A stretch of DNA of 64,000 bases from NCBI RefSeq assembly GCF_018130825.1, contig NZ_JAFCJS010000008.1:62001-126000 (forward strand), written 5' to 3'. Shown one piece after another: positions 1 through 8,748 of this stretch. Source of the stretch: Bradyrhizobium liaoningense (GTDB lineage Bacteria; Pseudomonadota; Alphaproteobacteria; Rhizobiales; Xanthobacteraceae). Numbering within the stretch: position 1 is the stretch's first letter; each line of letters begins with the position of its first letter. A model generated the notes under the pieces. It did no database searches. It was given only the letters and a program-made list of their open reading frames with translations, and was not told the DNA's origin. The position numbers were made by a program, and so were the translations under genes.

Positions 1-616
1 GCAGGTCGATCTTGGTCGAGACCTTTGCGCCGCCGATGATGGCGATGACCGGCTTGGTCGGCGAGCCCAGCGCCTTCTCCAGCGCATCGAGCTCGGCCTG
101 CATGGTGCGGCCGGCATAGGCCGGCAGCTTGTGGCCGAGGCCTTCGGTCGAGGCGTGGGCGCGGTGCGCGGCCGAGAACGCGTCGCTGACCCAGATGTCG
201 CCGAGTTTTGCCAGTTCCGCGACGAAGGCGGGATCGTTCTTCTCTTCCTCTTTGTGGAAGCGGGTGTTTTCGAGACAGAGAATGTCGCCGTCGTTGAGGG
301 CCGCCACGGCGGTGGCCGCAGGCTCGCCGATGCAGTCATCGGCAAACGCGACAGGCTTCTTCACGACCTTTGACAGCGCTTCAGCAACGGGCTTCAGCGA
401 GTCCTTGGCATCGCGCCCCTTCGGCCGGCCGAAATGCGCGAGCAGGATGACCTTGCCGCCCTTGTCCGAGATTTCGGTGATGGTCGGCGCGACGCGCTCG
501 AGCCGGGTTGCGTCGGTGACGCGCCCGTTGTCCATGGGCACGTTGAGGTCGACGCGCAACAGCACGCGCTTGCTCTTCACGTCGACGTCGTCGAGGGTGC
601 GAAATTTGTTCGCCAT
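1..616 (-). CDS. pgk: phosphoglycerate kinase, N-terminal half (cut by window edge)
   Basis: Cytosolic glycolytic and Calvin-cycle enzyme that moves the acyl phosphate of 1,3-bisphosphoglycerate to ADP. About 205 of the roughly 400 residues usual for the family are present; the rest lies beyond the left edge. The start reads MANKFRTLDDVDVKSKRVLL and is followed by the substrate-binding RVDLNVP segment, the AHFGRPKG loop and the LENTRFH(K)EEEKNDP segment, all hallmarks of the N-terminal phosphoglycerate-binding domain. The ATG at 614-616 fits the family N-terminus. It lies downstream of gap and tkt on the same strand, the usual order in this lineage, separated from gap by about 145 bases holding a palindromic element. 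Identification is secure. Confidence 0.96.
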   Translation of the reverse strand, partial: MANKFRTLDDVDVKSKRVLLRVDLNVPMDNGRVTDATRLERVAPTITEISDKGGKVILLAHFGRPKGRDAKDSLKPVAEALSKVVKKPVAFADDCIGEPAATAVAALNDGDILCLENTRFHKEEEKNDPAFVAELAKLGDIWVSDAFSAAHRAHASTEGLGHKLPAYAGRTMQAELDALEKALGSPTKPVIAIIGGAKVSTKIDL

Positions 617-630
617 GGGACACTCTCTCT

Positions 631-748
631 TGTCCCGGGCGCTGCGCTGGCCGCAAAGCGGCGCGCTGCAGAACCGGGACCTACGCGGGGGACATGGGTC
701 CCGGCTCTGCGGCGCACCGTGAAGACACGCTGCGCCGCGTCCGGGACA
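631..748. repeat. palindromic intergenic element between gap and pgk
   Basis: The outer arms (631-650 and 728-748) pair with about three mismatches. A nested inverted repeat lies inside, built on GCAGAACCGGGACC and GGTCCCGGCTCTGC-like arms. The right half resembles the right half of the element at 7222-7362 (GGGTCCCGG, then TCCGGGAC), so it probably belongs to the same dispersed family. It sits in the gap-pgk transcript and could form an RNA hairpin, but no U-tract follows it. Confidence 0.6.
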
Positions 749-760
749 CGAGAGTAACGC

Positions 761-1768
<1,008 letters not shown>

Positions 1769-1916
1769 GTTTCGTCTCCTTCAATGCCGTTGTCGTCCCG
1801 CACAACGCGCTTCGCGCGCCTGCGTGGGTTTTTTTAGGGCGGACGCCCGGTTCGGCCGGGCGGGGGCTTGATCATATGAGACGTTACGTAGTCCTTTTTT
1901 TTGACAAGCTCAACTC

Positions 1917-3902
1917 TCAGCTAACGCGCTTCAGCACAGCGTTAACCGCAGCCTCGGCGGTGATGCCGAAATGCTTGTAAAGCTCCTTCGCCGGACCGCT
2001 TTCGCCGAACGAATGCATGCCGATGAATTCGCCATCCTGGCCGATCACGGCATCCCAGCCCCAGCGTACTGCGGCCTCGATTGCGATCTTCACCGGCGCA
2101 TTGCCGATGATGGCGGCGCGCTTGGCTTCTGGTTGCGCTAACAAAAGCTCGAGCGAGGGCACCGACACCACCCGTGACGCGATGCCGCGTTCGGCGAGCT
2201 GCTTCTGCGCGGCAACGGCGATCTCGACCTCGGAGCCCGACGCGAACAGCGACACCTTGGCTTCGCCCTGCGCCGGAACCAGTTCATAGGCACCGGCCGC
2301 GCAAGGGTTGTCGTTCGGCGCAGTGGTGCGGAGCTGCGGCAGGTTCTGCCGCGTCAGCGCCAGCACGGTCGGACCGTCAATGCGGTTGAGCGCCAGTTCC
2401 CAGCACTCGGCCACCTCGATGGAATCGCAGGGGCGGAACACGCGCATGTTGGGCATGGCGCGAAGCGCGGCGAGATGCTCGACCGGCTGATGGGTCGGGC
2501 CGTCTTCGCCGAGGCCGATGGAATCGTGCGTCATCACATAGACGACGCCGGCGCCCATCAGCGCGGCAAGGCGCATCGCAGGACGCGCATAATCGGTGAA
2601 GACGAGGAAGGTCGCGCCGTTCGGCGCAAAGCCGCCGTGCAGGAAGATGCCGTTCATCGCAGCCGCCATGCCGTGCTCGCGGATGCCGTAATGGATGAAG
2701 CGGCCCTTCGGCGTCTTGGCGGAGAAGGCGGTCGCCGACTTCGCCTTGTTGTTGTTGGAGCCGGTGAGATCGGCCGAGCCCGCCAAAAATTCCATCGGCA
2801 TTGCGGCTGCGATCGCCTCGATCGCCGCTTCCGACGATTTGCGCGTGGCGGCAACGAGCGGCTTCTCCAGCAGCTCCTTCTTGTGCGCGCGCAGCGCCTT
2901 TGCCAGCGAGGCCGGACGCTCATGGCGCAGGCGGCGCTCGAACTCGGCGCGCTTGCGGCTGCCGAGCTCACCGAGCCGTGCTTCCCATTCCTGACGCGAA
3001 GTAGCGCCGCGGCTGCCGGCTGCGCGCCAGGCCTTCAGCACGTCGTCGGCGACCGCGAACGGCTCGAGCGAGATGCCGAGATTTTCTTTTGCCGCCTTGA
3101 GCTCGTCGGCGCCGAGCGCCTCGCCGTGCACCTTCGAGGTGCCGGCCTTGTTCGGCGCGCCGAAGCCGATGGTGGTGCGGCAGGCGATCAGCGTCGGCTT
3201 GTTGGATTTTTTCGCGCGGGTGATCGCAGCGGCGATCGCGGCCTGATCCTGGCCGTCGATCTTCTCGGCGGCCCAGCCGGCGGACTTGAAGCGCTTCACC
3301 TGGTCGACGGAATCGGCGAGCGAGGTCGGGCCGTCGATCGAGATGCCGTTGTCGTCATAGAGCACGATCAGCTTGGCGAGCTTCCAGTGCCCGGCCATCG
3401 CGATCGCTTCCTGCGAGACGCCTTCCATCAGGTCGCCGTCGGAGGCGAGCACATAGGTGTGGTGATCGACGATCTTCTTGCCGAACTCGGCGGCGAGCAT
3501 CTTCTCGGCGAGCGCCATGCCGACCGCGGTCGAGATGCCCTGGCCGAGCGGGCCGGTCGTGGTCTCGATGCCCTTGGTGCGGAAATTCTCGGGATGTCCG
3601 GGGGTCAGCGAATCGACCTGCCGGAACTGCTTGATCTGGTCCAGCGTCATCTCCGCATTGCCGGTCAGATACAGCAGCGAATAGAGCATCATCGAGCCGT
3701 GGCCGGCCGACAGCACGAAGCGGTCGCGGTCCGGCCAGGCGGGTGCGGTGGCGTCGAATTTCAGGAACTGCGTGAACAGCACCGTGGCGATGTCGGCGGC
3801 GCCCATCGGCAGGCCGGGATGACCCGATTTCGCCTTCTCGACAGCGTCCATCGAAAGGCCGCGGATGGCGTTGGCCATACGGGTGTGGTCGACCTGCGTC
3901 AT
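1917..3902 (-). CDS. tkt: transketolase
   Basis: Thiamine-diphosphate enzyme that moves two-carbon ketol units between sugar phosphates in the pentose phosphate and Calvin cycles. The 661 residues match the family. The N-terminal SGHPGLPMGAADIA segment (about 26-38), the GHGSMMLYSLLYLTG segment near 68-81 and the thiamine motif SDGDLMEG...YDDN (about 154-185) are visible, followed by the pyrimidine-binding domain (GIREHGMAAAMNG, DGPTHQPVEHL) and a C-terminal domain. The product ends KRVS. gap starts about 150 bases downstream on the same strand, and pgk follows. Confidence 0.97.
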   Translation of the reverse strand: MTQVDHTRMANAIRGLSMDAVEKAKSGHPGLPMGAADIATVLFTQFLKFDATAPAWPDRDRFVLSAGHGSMMLYSLLYLTGNAEMTLDQIKQFRQVDSLTPGHPENFRTKGIETTTGPLGQGISTAVGMALAEKMLAAEFGKKIVDHHTYVLASDGDLMEGVSQEAIAMAGHWKLAKLIVLYDDNGISIDGPTSLADSVDQVKRFKSAGWAAEKIDGQDQAAIAAAITRAKKSNKPTLIACRTTIGFGAPNKAGTSKVHGEALGADELKAAKENLGISLEPFAVADDVLKAWRAAGSRGATSRQEWEARLGELGSRKRAEFERRLRHERPASLAKALRAHKKELLEKPLVAATRKSSEAAIEAIAAAMPMEFLAGSADLTGSNNNKAKSATAFSAKTPKGRFIHYGIREHGMAAAMNGIFLHGGFAPNGATFLVFTDYARPAMRLAALMGAGVVYVMTHDSIGLGEDGPTHQPVEHLAALRAMPNMRVFRPCDSIEVAECWELALNRIDGPTVLALTRQNLPQLRTTAPNDNPCAAGAYELVPAQGEAKVSLFASGSEVEIAVAAQKQLAERGIASRVVSVPSLELLLAQPEAKRAAIIGNAPVKIAIEAAVRWGWDAVIGQDGEFIGMHSFGESGPAKELYKHFGITAEAAVNAVLKRVS

Positions 3903-4273
3903 GTCTGAAATCCGTCTGAAATGAGGCGCTTGGCGTGCACGCCCGCGCGGGGAGGGAGCCTTTCGGCTGCTGGAGGTCGGGGCTGGGATAGCACCTCAGT
4001 TCCGGGAGTCCAAGGCAATCAAACGCCCGTTTGACCGTAAAAGTTGCCTCTGTGGAGCCCGGTTTTCCCCCGGGATTGCACCGGGAGGAATTGACGGATC
4101 CGGACGATGTCCCTCCGATCTATCGGTGCACAATTTCGGGGCGGCGTTGCGCTTGGCTAGCTTGCCACGTAAATTTCTGCTTCTAACCGCTTGCCGAACC
4201 GAGTCTTTTGCCGGACGGCAAGCTCCAGGGAAAGGCCACTGGGCAAAGGCCGCCAGGTTCCGCCGCTGACTGC
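3903..4273. other. intergenic region between divergent tkt and the DUF4164/zapA pair
   Basis: The 371 bases separate divergently transcribed genes and must hold both promoters. No convincing coding frame was seen. A 14-base perfect inverted repeat CAAACG-CC-CGTTTG lies at 4020-4033, about 120 bases upstream of the tkt start; outer GGCAA/TTGCC arms (about 4013-4047) flank it. This could be a regulator site for tkt-gap-pgk, but no specific protein can be named. Confidence 0.4.
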
Positions 4274-4594
4274 ATGAACGATCGCGTGTCCAACAGCTCT
4301 GCCATGACGGAGTCGTCCGCCGTCGAGATCGAGATCGCGACCCGCAGACTCATGGCGGCGCTCGATGCGCTCGAAAGCGCGGTCGAGCGGCGGCGCGATG
4401 CCGATCGCGACGAGAACGAACTCGCGGCGCGAATCCAGGCATTGGGCGCGGACCGCTCGCGACTCGCCGACGAGCTCGACGGCGCGCTGGTGAAGGCGCG
4501 CAAGCTCGAGCGCACCAATCGCGAGATCTCCGACCGGCTGGATTCCGCGATCGTCACGATACGCTCGGTGCTCGATACCGGAGAGGATGGATGA
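4274..4594 (+). CDS. DUF4164 family coiled-coil protein
   Basis: A small protein of 106 residues starting MNDRVSNSSAMTESSAVEIE; the second methionine is an alternative start. After a short polar N-terminus nearly the whole chain is heptad-like and charged (MAALDALESAVERRRDADRDENELAARIQAL), so it is predicted to be a long coiled coil. The frame stays open upstream to 4208, but that extension is not protein-like. Proteins of this type, usually labelled DUF4164, sit just before zapA in Rhizobiales. Its TGA overlaps the zapA ATG (ATGA), which argues for translational coupling and a role linked to cell division. The function is not established; the link to ZapA is inferred. Confidence 0.8.
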   Translation: MNDRVSNSSAMTESSAVEIEIATRRLMAALDALESAVERRRDADRDENELAARIQALGADRSRLADELDGALVKARKLERTNREISDRLDSAIVTIRSVLDTGEDG

Positions 4595-4974
4595 GCCACA
4601 TCAACGTCACCATCAACGGCCGGCAATACCGCATGGCCTGCGAGGAGGGCCAGGAGGTGCGGCTGCTCAAGCTCGCCGAAACCCTGGAGACACGCATTCA
4701 GTCGCTGCGCGGAAAATTCGGCGAGATCGGCGATGCGCGCCTCACCGTGATGGCCGCGCTGACCGTCTGCGACGAGCTGATCGACACCAGCAACCGCGTC
4801 CGCACCCTCGAGCAGGAATTGACCGAGCTCCGGGATTTCCGCAATGCCGCGGTCGAGCGCGCCCGCATGACCCAGACCGCGGTGGTGAACGCCCTGAACG
4901 CCGCGGCCGAGCGCATCGAGAAGTCGACCCAGGTTCTGAACCGGACCGTCGGCAACGGCATCGCGATCGGGTAG
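4591..4974 (+). CDS. zapA: cell division protein ZapA
   Basis: ZapA binds FtsZ and promotes bundling of protofilaments at the division ring. This 127-residue protein opens with the ZapA globular domain (VTINGRQYRMACEEGQEVRLLKLAETLE), followed by TVMAALTVCDELIDT and a C-terminal coiled coil through about residue 110 (VRTLEQELTELRDFRNAAVERARM). Its ATG overlaps the stop of the upstream coiled-coil gene by four bases. Downstream come a repeat, a 6S RNA and the 5-formyl-THF cyclo-ligase gene, the conserved zapA-ssrS-fau neighbourhood of proteobacteria. Confidence 0.92.
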   Translation: MSHINVTINGRQYRMACEEGQEVRLLKLAETLETRIQSLRGKFGEIGDARLTVMAALTVCDELIDTSNRVRTLEQELTELRDFRNAAVERARMTQTAVVNALNAAAERIEKSTQVLNRTVGNGIAIG

Positions 4975-4997
4975 AACTCGATGTGATTGCGCGCCTT

Positions 4998-5161
4998 ACC
5001 CTCCCCTGGAGGGGGAGGGTCGATCGCGCGTAGCGCGAGCGGGGTGGGGTGATCTCTCCACACGAACACTGTTGGAGGTGGAGAGACCGTCACCCCGCCC
5101 CACCCCGTTACGCATTTCGCTTCGCTGCATGCGGTGCCACCCTCCCCCTCCAGGGGAGGGT
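4998..5161. repeat. 164-bp inverted-repeat element after zapA
   Basis: Left arm 4998-5020 and right arm 5139-5161 are 23-base reverse complements, each a GC-rich palindrome (ACCCTCCCCT-GGAGGGGGAGGGT type). Inside, GATCTCTCCAC and GTGGAGAGA segments, and GGGGTGGGG and CCCCGCCCC segments, also face each other, so the element can fold into one long hairpin. A half copy of the same element is at 7015-7075. No coding potential; it resembles REP/BIME-like elements. Confidence 0.8.
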
Positions 5162-5269
5162 GGCACCGAGAGGGCCGCGAAAGCGACGCGCTCGCCGGGC
5201 TGGCGATTCGTCAGTATCGTTGTTACATTGCGCGGGCGAGGCTGCGACGTGCGTCAGGAGCCATATATC

Positions 5270-5430
5270 CCCGGGGCCTTATCGATCCTTTAGGGAACTG
5301 TCCCTGGCCGGGCCCGTGGGCCCGGACATATGGTGCCCACCTACTTTCGTAGGGAACTCCGGGATCGAGTGCTTCAACGGCGTACGCGGCTTCGCACTGT
5401 TTTCTTCTGGTTCGTGCCTGTCGAATTGCG
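5270..5430 (+). ncRNA. ssrS: 6S RNA (alphaproteobacterial type)
   Basis: 6S RNA mimics an open promoter and sequesters the housekeeping sigma-70 RNA polymerase holoenzyme. The gene is recognised by position, between zapA and the 5-formyl-THF cyclo-ligase gene, and by sequence features of the alpha group: paired GGGCCCG and CGGGCCC-like blocks near 5308-5325, then GCCCACCTAC, TTCGTAGGGAACTCCGGG and ATCGAGTGCTTC in the 3' half. A CATATAT stretch at about 5261-5267 would serve as a -10 box. Both ends are approximate by 10-20 bases because no closing stem could be drawn with certainty. Confidence 0.75.
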
Positions 5431-5592
5431 TCCCCGACACGCTTGCGGTTCAATTGAGGCTCGGTGTCATGCCGCGGCGTCGAGGTTCTTGCACTGGCGT
5501 TTCTGCAATATCGGATCGCTCGCCCAGTGCGCGATTGCGCACGAGGCGGGGGGTGGCGGCGGAGCAGGGCTCCGCTTCGGGGGAAAACGCGC

Positions 5593-6189
5593 ATGTCAAA
5601 TACGAAAGCCGAACTCCGTGCCAAAGCCCTCGCCAAGCGCGATGCGCTGAGCGAAAAGAAGCGCACGGCAGCGGCCGCAAAGCTCGCCAAGCGCGGACTG
5701 CCGTTCGAGCTGCTGCCGGGCAGCATCGTCTCCGGCTATTCGCCGATCCGCAGCGAGATCGATCCGATGCCGCTGTTGAAGACGCTTGCGGAGCAGGGCG
5801 CCAGGCTGGCGCTGCCTTGCGTCACCACGCGCGGCAAGGCGCTGATCTTCCGCATCTTCCATCCGAACGACCGCCTGATGCTCGGCCCGCTCGGCATTCC
5901 CGAGCCGTCGCCTGCGGCGGCCGAGGTGATCCCCGATATCATGCTGACGCCGCTCGCCGCCTTCGACCGCCTCGGCCATCGCATCGGCTATGGCGCGGGG
6001 CATTACGATTTCACCTTCGCGCATTTGCGCAAGACCAAGCACATCGTCGGTATCGGCCTTGCGTTTGCAGCGCAGGAGATCGAGGCGGTTCCGGCACTAT
6101 CCCACGACGTGGCGCTGGATTATGTGCTAACGGAATCGGACGTGTTCGATTTCCGGAGTTCTGAAGTTGCGCATTCTCTTCGTGGGTGA
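5593..6189 (+). CDS. 5-formyltetrahydrofolate cyclo-ligase
   Basis: ATP-dependent enzyme (methenyl-THF synthetase, also called fau, ygfA or MTHFS) that returns 5-formyl-THF to the folate pool as 5,10-methenyl-THF. From MSNTKAELRAKALAKRDAL the protein is 198 residues, typical of the family. The basic N-terminus, SGYSPIRSEIDPMPLL (about 45-60), the substrate-binding MLTPLAAFDRLGHRIGYGAGHYD (about 117-139) and the C-terminal HDVALDYVLTES segment are diagnostic. An in-frame ATG upstream at 5464 would overlap the 6S RNA region and is rejected. The 3' end overlaps the next gene by 23 bases. Confidence 0.95.
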   Translation: MSNTKAELRAKALAKRDALSEKKRTAAAAKLAKRGLPFELLPGSIVSGYSPIRSEIDPMPLLKTLAEQGARLALPCVTTRGKALIFRIFHPNDRLMLGPLGIPEPSPAAAEVIPDIMLTPLAAFDRLGHRIGYGAGHYDFTFAHLRKTKHIVGIGLAFAAQEIEAVPALSHDVALDYVLTESDVFDFRSSEVAHSLRG

Positions 6190-6991
6190 CGTCGTCGGCC
6201 GTAGCGGGCGCGAGGCCGTCGCCGAATATCTGCCCGGCATGGTCAAGGACTGGTCGCTCGATTTCGTCGTTGTCAACGGCGAGAATTCGGCCGGCGGCTT
6301 CGGCATCACGGAAGCGATCTACCAGGAGTTCATCGAGGCCGGCGCCGATGCGGTGACGCTCGGCAATCACTCCTGGGACCAGCGTGAAGCCCTGGTGTTC
6401 ATCGAGCGCGCCGACCGCCTGGTGCGTCCGGCGAACTATCCGCGCGGCACGCCCGGCCGCGGCGCCGCTCTGGTCGAGACCAAGAACGGCAAGCACGCCC
6501 TCGTCGTCAACGCTTTGGGCCGCGTCTTCATGACCCCGTTCGACGATCCCTTCGCCGCGCTCGAGCGCGAGCTCGGCGCCTGCCCGCTCGGCGTTGCCGC
6601 GGATGCCATCGTCGTCGATTTCCATTGCGAGGCAACCAGCGAGAAACAGGGCATCGGCTTCTTCTGCGACGGCCGCGCCAGCCTCGTCGTCGGCACCCAT
6701 ACGCATGTGCCGACCGCCGACCACCAGATCCTCTCGGGCGGCACCGCCTACATGACCGACGCCGGCATGACCGGCGACTACGACTCCATCATCGGCATGC
6801 AGAAGGAAGAGCCGCTGCGCCGGTTCACATCAGGGATTCCGTCGAGCCGCTTCGAGCCGGCCGCAGGCGCTGCGACGCTCAGCGGCGTCGCCGTGGAGAC
6901 GGACGATGCGACGGGGCTCGCTCTGCGGATTGCACCGGTGCGCATGGGCGGAAGGCTGGAGCCGGCGACGCCGAAGTTCTGGTTGAGTTAG
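6167..6991 (+). CDS. YmdB-type metallophosphoesterase (TIGR00282 family)
   Basis: A 274-residue dimetal phosphoesterase; characterised relatives (YmdB of Bacillus) hydrolyse 2',3'-cyclic nucleotides. Metal-binding motifs appear in order: LFVGDVVGRSGR at the N-terminus, VNGENSAGGFGIT (about 37-49), TLGNHSWDQRE (about 64-74), DFHCEATSEKQ (about 148-158) and GTHTHVPTADHQI (about 175-187), ending with YMTDAGMTGDY and a basic tail. The start is a TTG at 6167 inside the end of the cyclo-ligase gene; it gives MRILFVGDVVG, exactly where the family begins. The overlap suggests coupled translation. Confidence 0.92.
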   Translation: MRILFVGDVVGRSGREAVAEYLPGMVKDWSLDFVVVNGENSAGGFGITEAIYQEFIEAGADAVTLGNHSWDQREALVFIERADRLVRPANYPRGTPGRGAALVETKNGKHALVVNALGRVFMTPFDDPFAALERELGACPLGVAADAIVVDFHCEATSEKQGIGFFCDGRASLVVGTHTHVPTADHQILSGGTAYMTDAGMTGDYDSIIGMQKEEPLRRFTSGIPSSRFEPAAGAATLSGVAVETDDATGLALRIAPVRMGGRLEPATPKFWLS

Positions 6992-7014
6992 CTCGCGCGG
7001 CGAACACCACTGCC

Positions 7015-7075
7015 ACCCTCCCCTGGAGGGGGAGGGTCGATCGCGCGCAGCGCGAGCGGGGTGGGGTGATCTCTC
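7015..7075. repeat. half copy of the 4998-5161 element
   Basis: The 23-base palindrome at 7015-7037 and the following bases (GATCGCGCGCAGCGCGAGCG, then GGGTGGGGTGATCTCTC) repeat the left half of the element at 4998-5161 almost exactly. The matching right half is missing; a different palindromic element begins immediately after it. Confidence 0.75.
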
Positions 7076-7083
7076 AACACGGG

Positions 7084-7187
7084 CAGTATCGTAGGGTGGG
7101 CAAAGGCGCACTTGCGCCGTGCCCACGATCTCTCTCCATCTTCAACAGTGCGTGGGCACGCTTCGCTTTGCCCACCCTACGATACTG
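7084..7187. repeat. 104-bp inverted-repeat element
   Basis: Perfect 22-base inverted arms (7084-7105 and 7166-7187; CAGTATCGTAGGGTGGGCAA and its complement) enclose a second imperfect pairing of CGTGCCCACG- and CGTGGGCACG-type blocks. It is distinct in sequence from its neighbours and is non-coding. It lies downstream of the phosphoesterase gene, within the 413-base gene-free stretch 6992-7404, which this and two other elements nearly fill. Confidence 0.8.
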
Positions 7188-7221
7188 GTTGAGCTAACGA
7201 CGGCGGCGCGTCAAATTCAGT

Positions 7222-7362
7222 GTCGTCCCCGCGAACGCGGGGACCCATAACCCAAGGGAGTAGTGTGGGGCACAGCTCCCACTCCGAGTCTTCGCCAAAC
7301 CACTCCCTGTGGGTATGGGTCCCGGATCTGCGCTTCGCTTCGCTGCGCTTGTCCGGGACGAC
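7222..7362. repeat. palindromic element related to those at 60163 and 62422
   Basis: It begins GTCGTCCCCGCGAACGCGGG and ends with TCCGGGACGAC, with internal GGGACCCATA and TATGGGTCCC facing each other. The internal GAGTCTTCGCCAAAC is the reverse complement of GTTTGGCGAAGACTC in the element at 62422-62569, so it belongs to the same family in the opposite orientation. Confidence 0.7.
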
Positions 7363-7404
7363 GGCGGAGATTGACGTGCGATCACTCGTCAATCTCGCCT
7401 TACG

Positions 7405-8748
7405 CTACTCCGCCGTCTGCCCCCTCAGCTCCGCAACATCCTTCGCCGTCAGCTTCGAGCCCTTCGCACCGAACCGCGCCGTGACATAGTTCGCCACCGC
7501 CGCGATTTCGTCGTCGGTATACGCATTGCCGAACGCCGGCATCGACAGCGCACCATCAGGCGTATGCCGCTTGGTGCCCGAGATCACGATCTGCGCGACG
7601 TTGGTGGCGGCGGGGTCGTTGACGGCCCAGGTGCCGGTGAGCGTTGCCATCGGCGAGACCGGGCTCTCGCCGCTCCAGCCATGACAGCTGGCGCAGGCAC
7701 TGGCGAACACTTTTTTGCCGCGCGCATCCGCTGTCACGCCCTCCTTGTGCGAGGTGGGCGCGACGGGTGCCGTTGTAGCGGGCAGGTCGGGCGAGGGCTG
7801 CGGCGGCACGCTGCGCAAGTAGGCAACGATGCTGCTGATGTCCTCGGGGGTGAACTGGCTAAAACTGTGATCGACCGCTTCGCCCATCGGGCCCGAGGCC
7901 GAGCCATGGCCCGGCGCATGGCCGAGCGACAGATACGAGATCAGATCCTGGTCGCTCCAGTTGCCGAGACCCGTCGCCTTGTCCGAGGAGATGTTGAAGG
8001 CGCGCCAGCCCGCGGTGATCGCACCGGCGAACTTCTTGCGGTTATCGAGCGCGAAGCCGAGATTGCGCGGCGTGTGACACTCGCCGCAATGCGCCAGCGC
8101 TTCGGCGAGATAGGCGCCACGATTCCATTCCGGGCTCTTCGAGGTGTCAGGCGTGAAGCGCGTGTCCGGATTGAACACCGCCGACCAGACGATCATCGCC
8201 CAGCGCTGGTTGAACGGGAACGACAGCGTATTGTCCGGTGCCTTGGCCCGCACCGCCGGCTGGCTGAACAGATAGGCCTTCACCGCCAGCACGTCCTCGT
8301 CGGTCATGAACGTGTAGGACGTGTAGGGCATCGCCGGATAGAGCCGCGCGCCGTCACGGCGCTGGCCGTGCTGGACCGCGTTCAGAAAATCCTGGTCGCT
8401 GTAATTGCCGATGCCGGTGTCCTTGTCCGGCGTGATGTTGGTCGAATAGAGCGTGCCGAACGGCAGCTTGAAGGCGAGCCCGCCGGAATAGTCCTTCTCG
8501 CCGGGCTTGGTGTGGCAGACCATGCAGTCGGCTGCCTTGGCGAGATATTCGCCGCGTTCGACCAGGCTCGCTTTCTCCAGCCTGGCCGGTACGCCCGTGG
8601 GCTTGCCGGCGCGATAGTCCGCCAGCGCCACCTTGCTGCCGCCGGCAAAGTCGAGCGGGCCGGGCCCGCGGATGATCCAGACTCCGAGTGCCACCGCGAT
8701 GACGGCGATCACAATGAGGCTCGTGAGGATACGCATCTTGCCGCTCAT
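7405..8748 (-). CDS. triheme cytochrome c, electron acceptor of the molybdenum hydroxylase
   Basis: A 447-residue protein, MSGKMRILTSLIVIAVIAVA, with one N-terminal membrane anchor (about 5-25), so it is probably tethered to the periplasmic face. Three CxxCH haem sites are visible: CMVCH in the first third, CGECH in the middle and CASCH in the last third. This is the architecture of the cytochrome subunit of membrane alcohol/aldehyde dehydrogenases. Its ATG overlaps the stop of the molybdopterin subunit gene by four bases (ATGA), so the two are translationally coupled. By context it takes electrons from the hydroxylase to the respiratory chain. The much longer open frame upstream is rejected because it runs antiparallel-free through the neighbouring gene. 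Confidence 0.9.
   Translation of the reverse strand: MSGKMRILTSLIVIAVIAVALGVWIIRGPGPLDFAGGSKVALADYRAGKPTGVPARLEKASLVERGEYLAKAADCMVCHTKPGEKDYSGGLAFKLPFGTLYSTNITPDKDTGIGNYSDQDFLNAVQHGQRRDGARLYPAMPYTSYTFMTDEDVLAVKAYLFSQPAVRAKAPDNTLSFPFNQRWAMIVWSAVFNPDTRFTPDTSKSPEWNRGAYLAEALAHCGECHTPRNLGFALDNRKKFAGAITAGWRAFNISSDKATGLGNWSDQDLISYLSLGHAPGHGSASGPMGEAVDHSFSQFTPEDISSIVAYLRSVPPQPSPDLPATTAPVAPTSHKEGVTADARGKKVFASACASCHGWSGESPVSPMATLTGTWAVNDPAATNVAQIVISGTKRHTPDGALSMPAFGNAYTDDEIAAVANYVTARFGAKGSKLTAKDVAELRGQTAE

Noticed and set aside
1844..1862. Stem CGCCCGG-TTCGG-CCGGGCG between tkt and gap as a terminator
   Set aside because: On the minus strand, which is transcribed here, it is followed by A residues rather than U; on the plus strand no gene ends there.
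2475..3908. Long open frame opposite transketolase (477 codons)
   Set aside because: Composition (arginine-, glycine- and histidine-rich, no motif) is that of a GC-rich antisense shadow of tkt.
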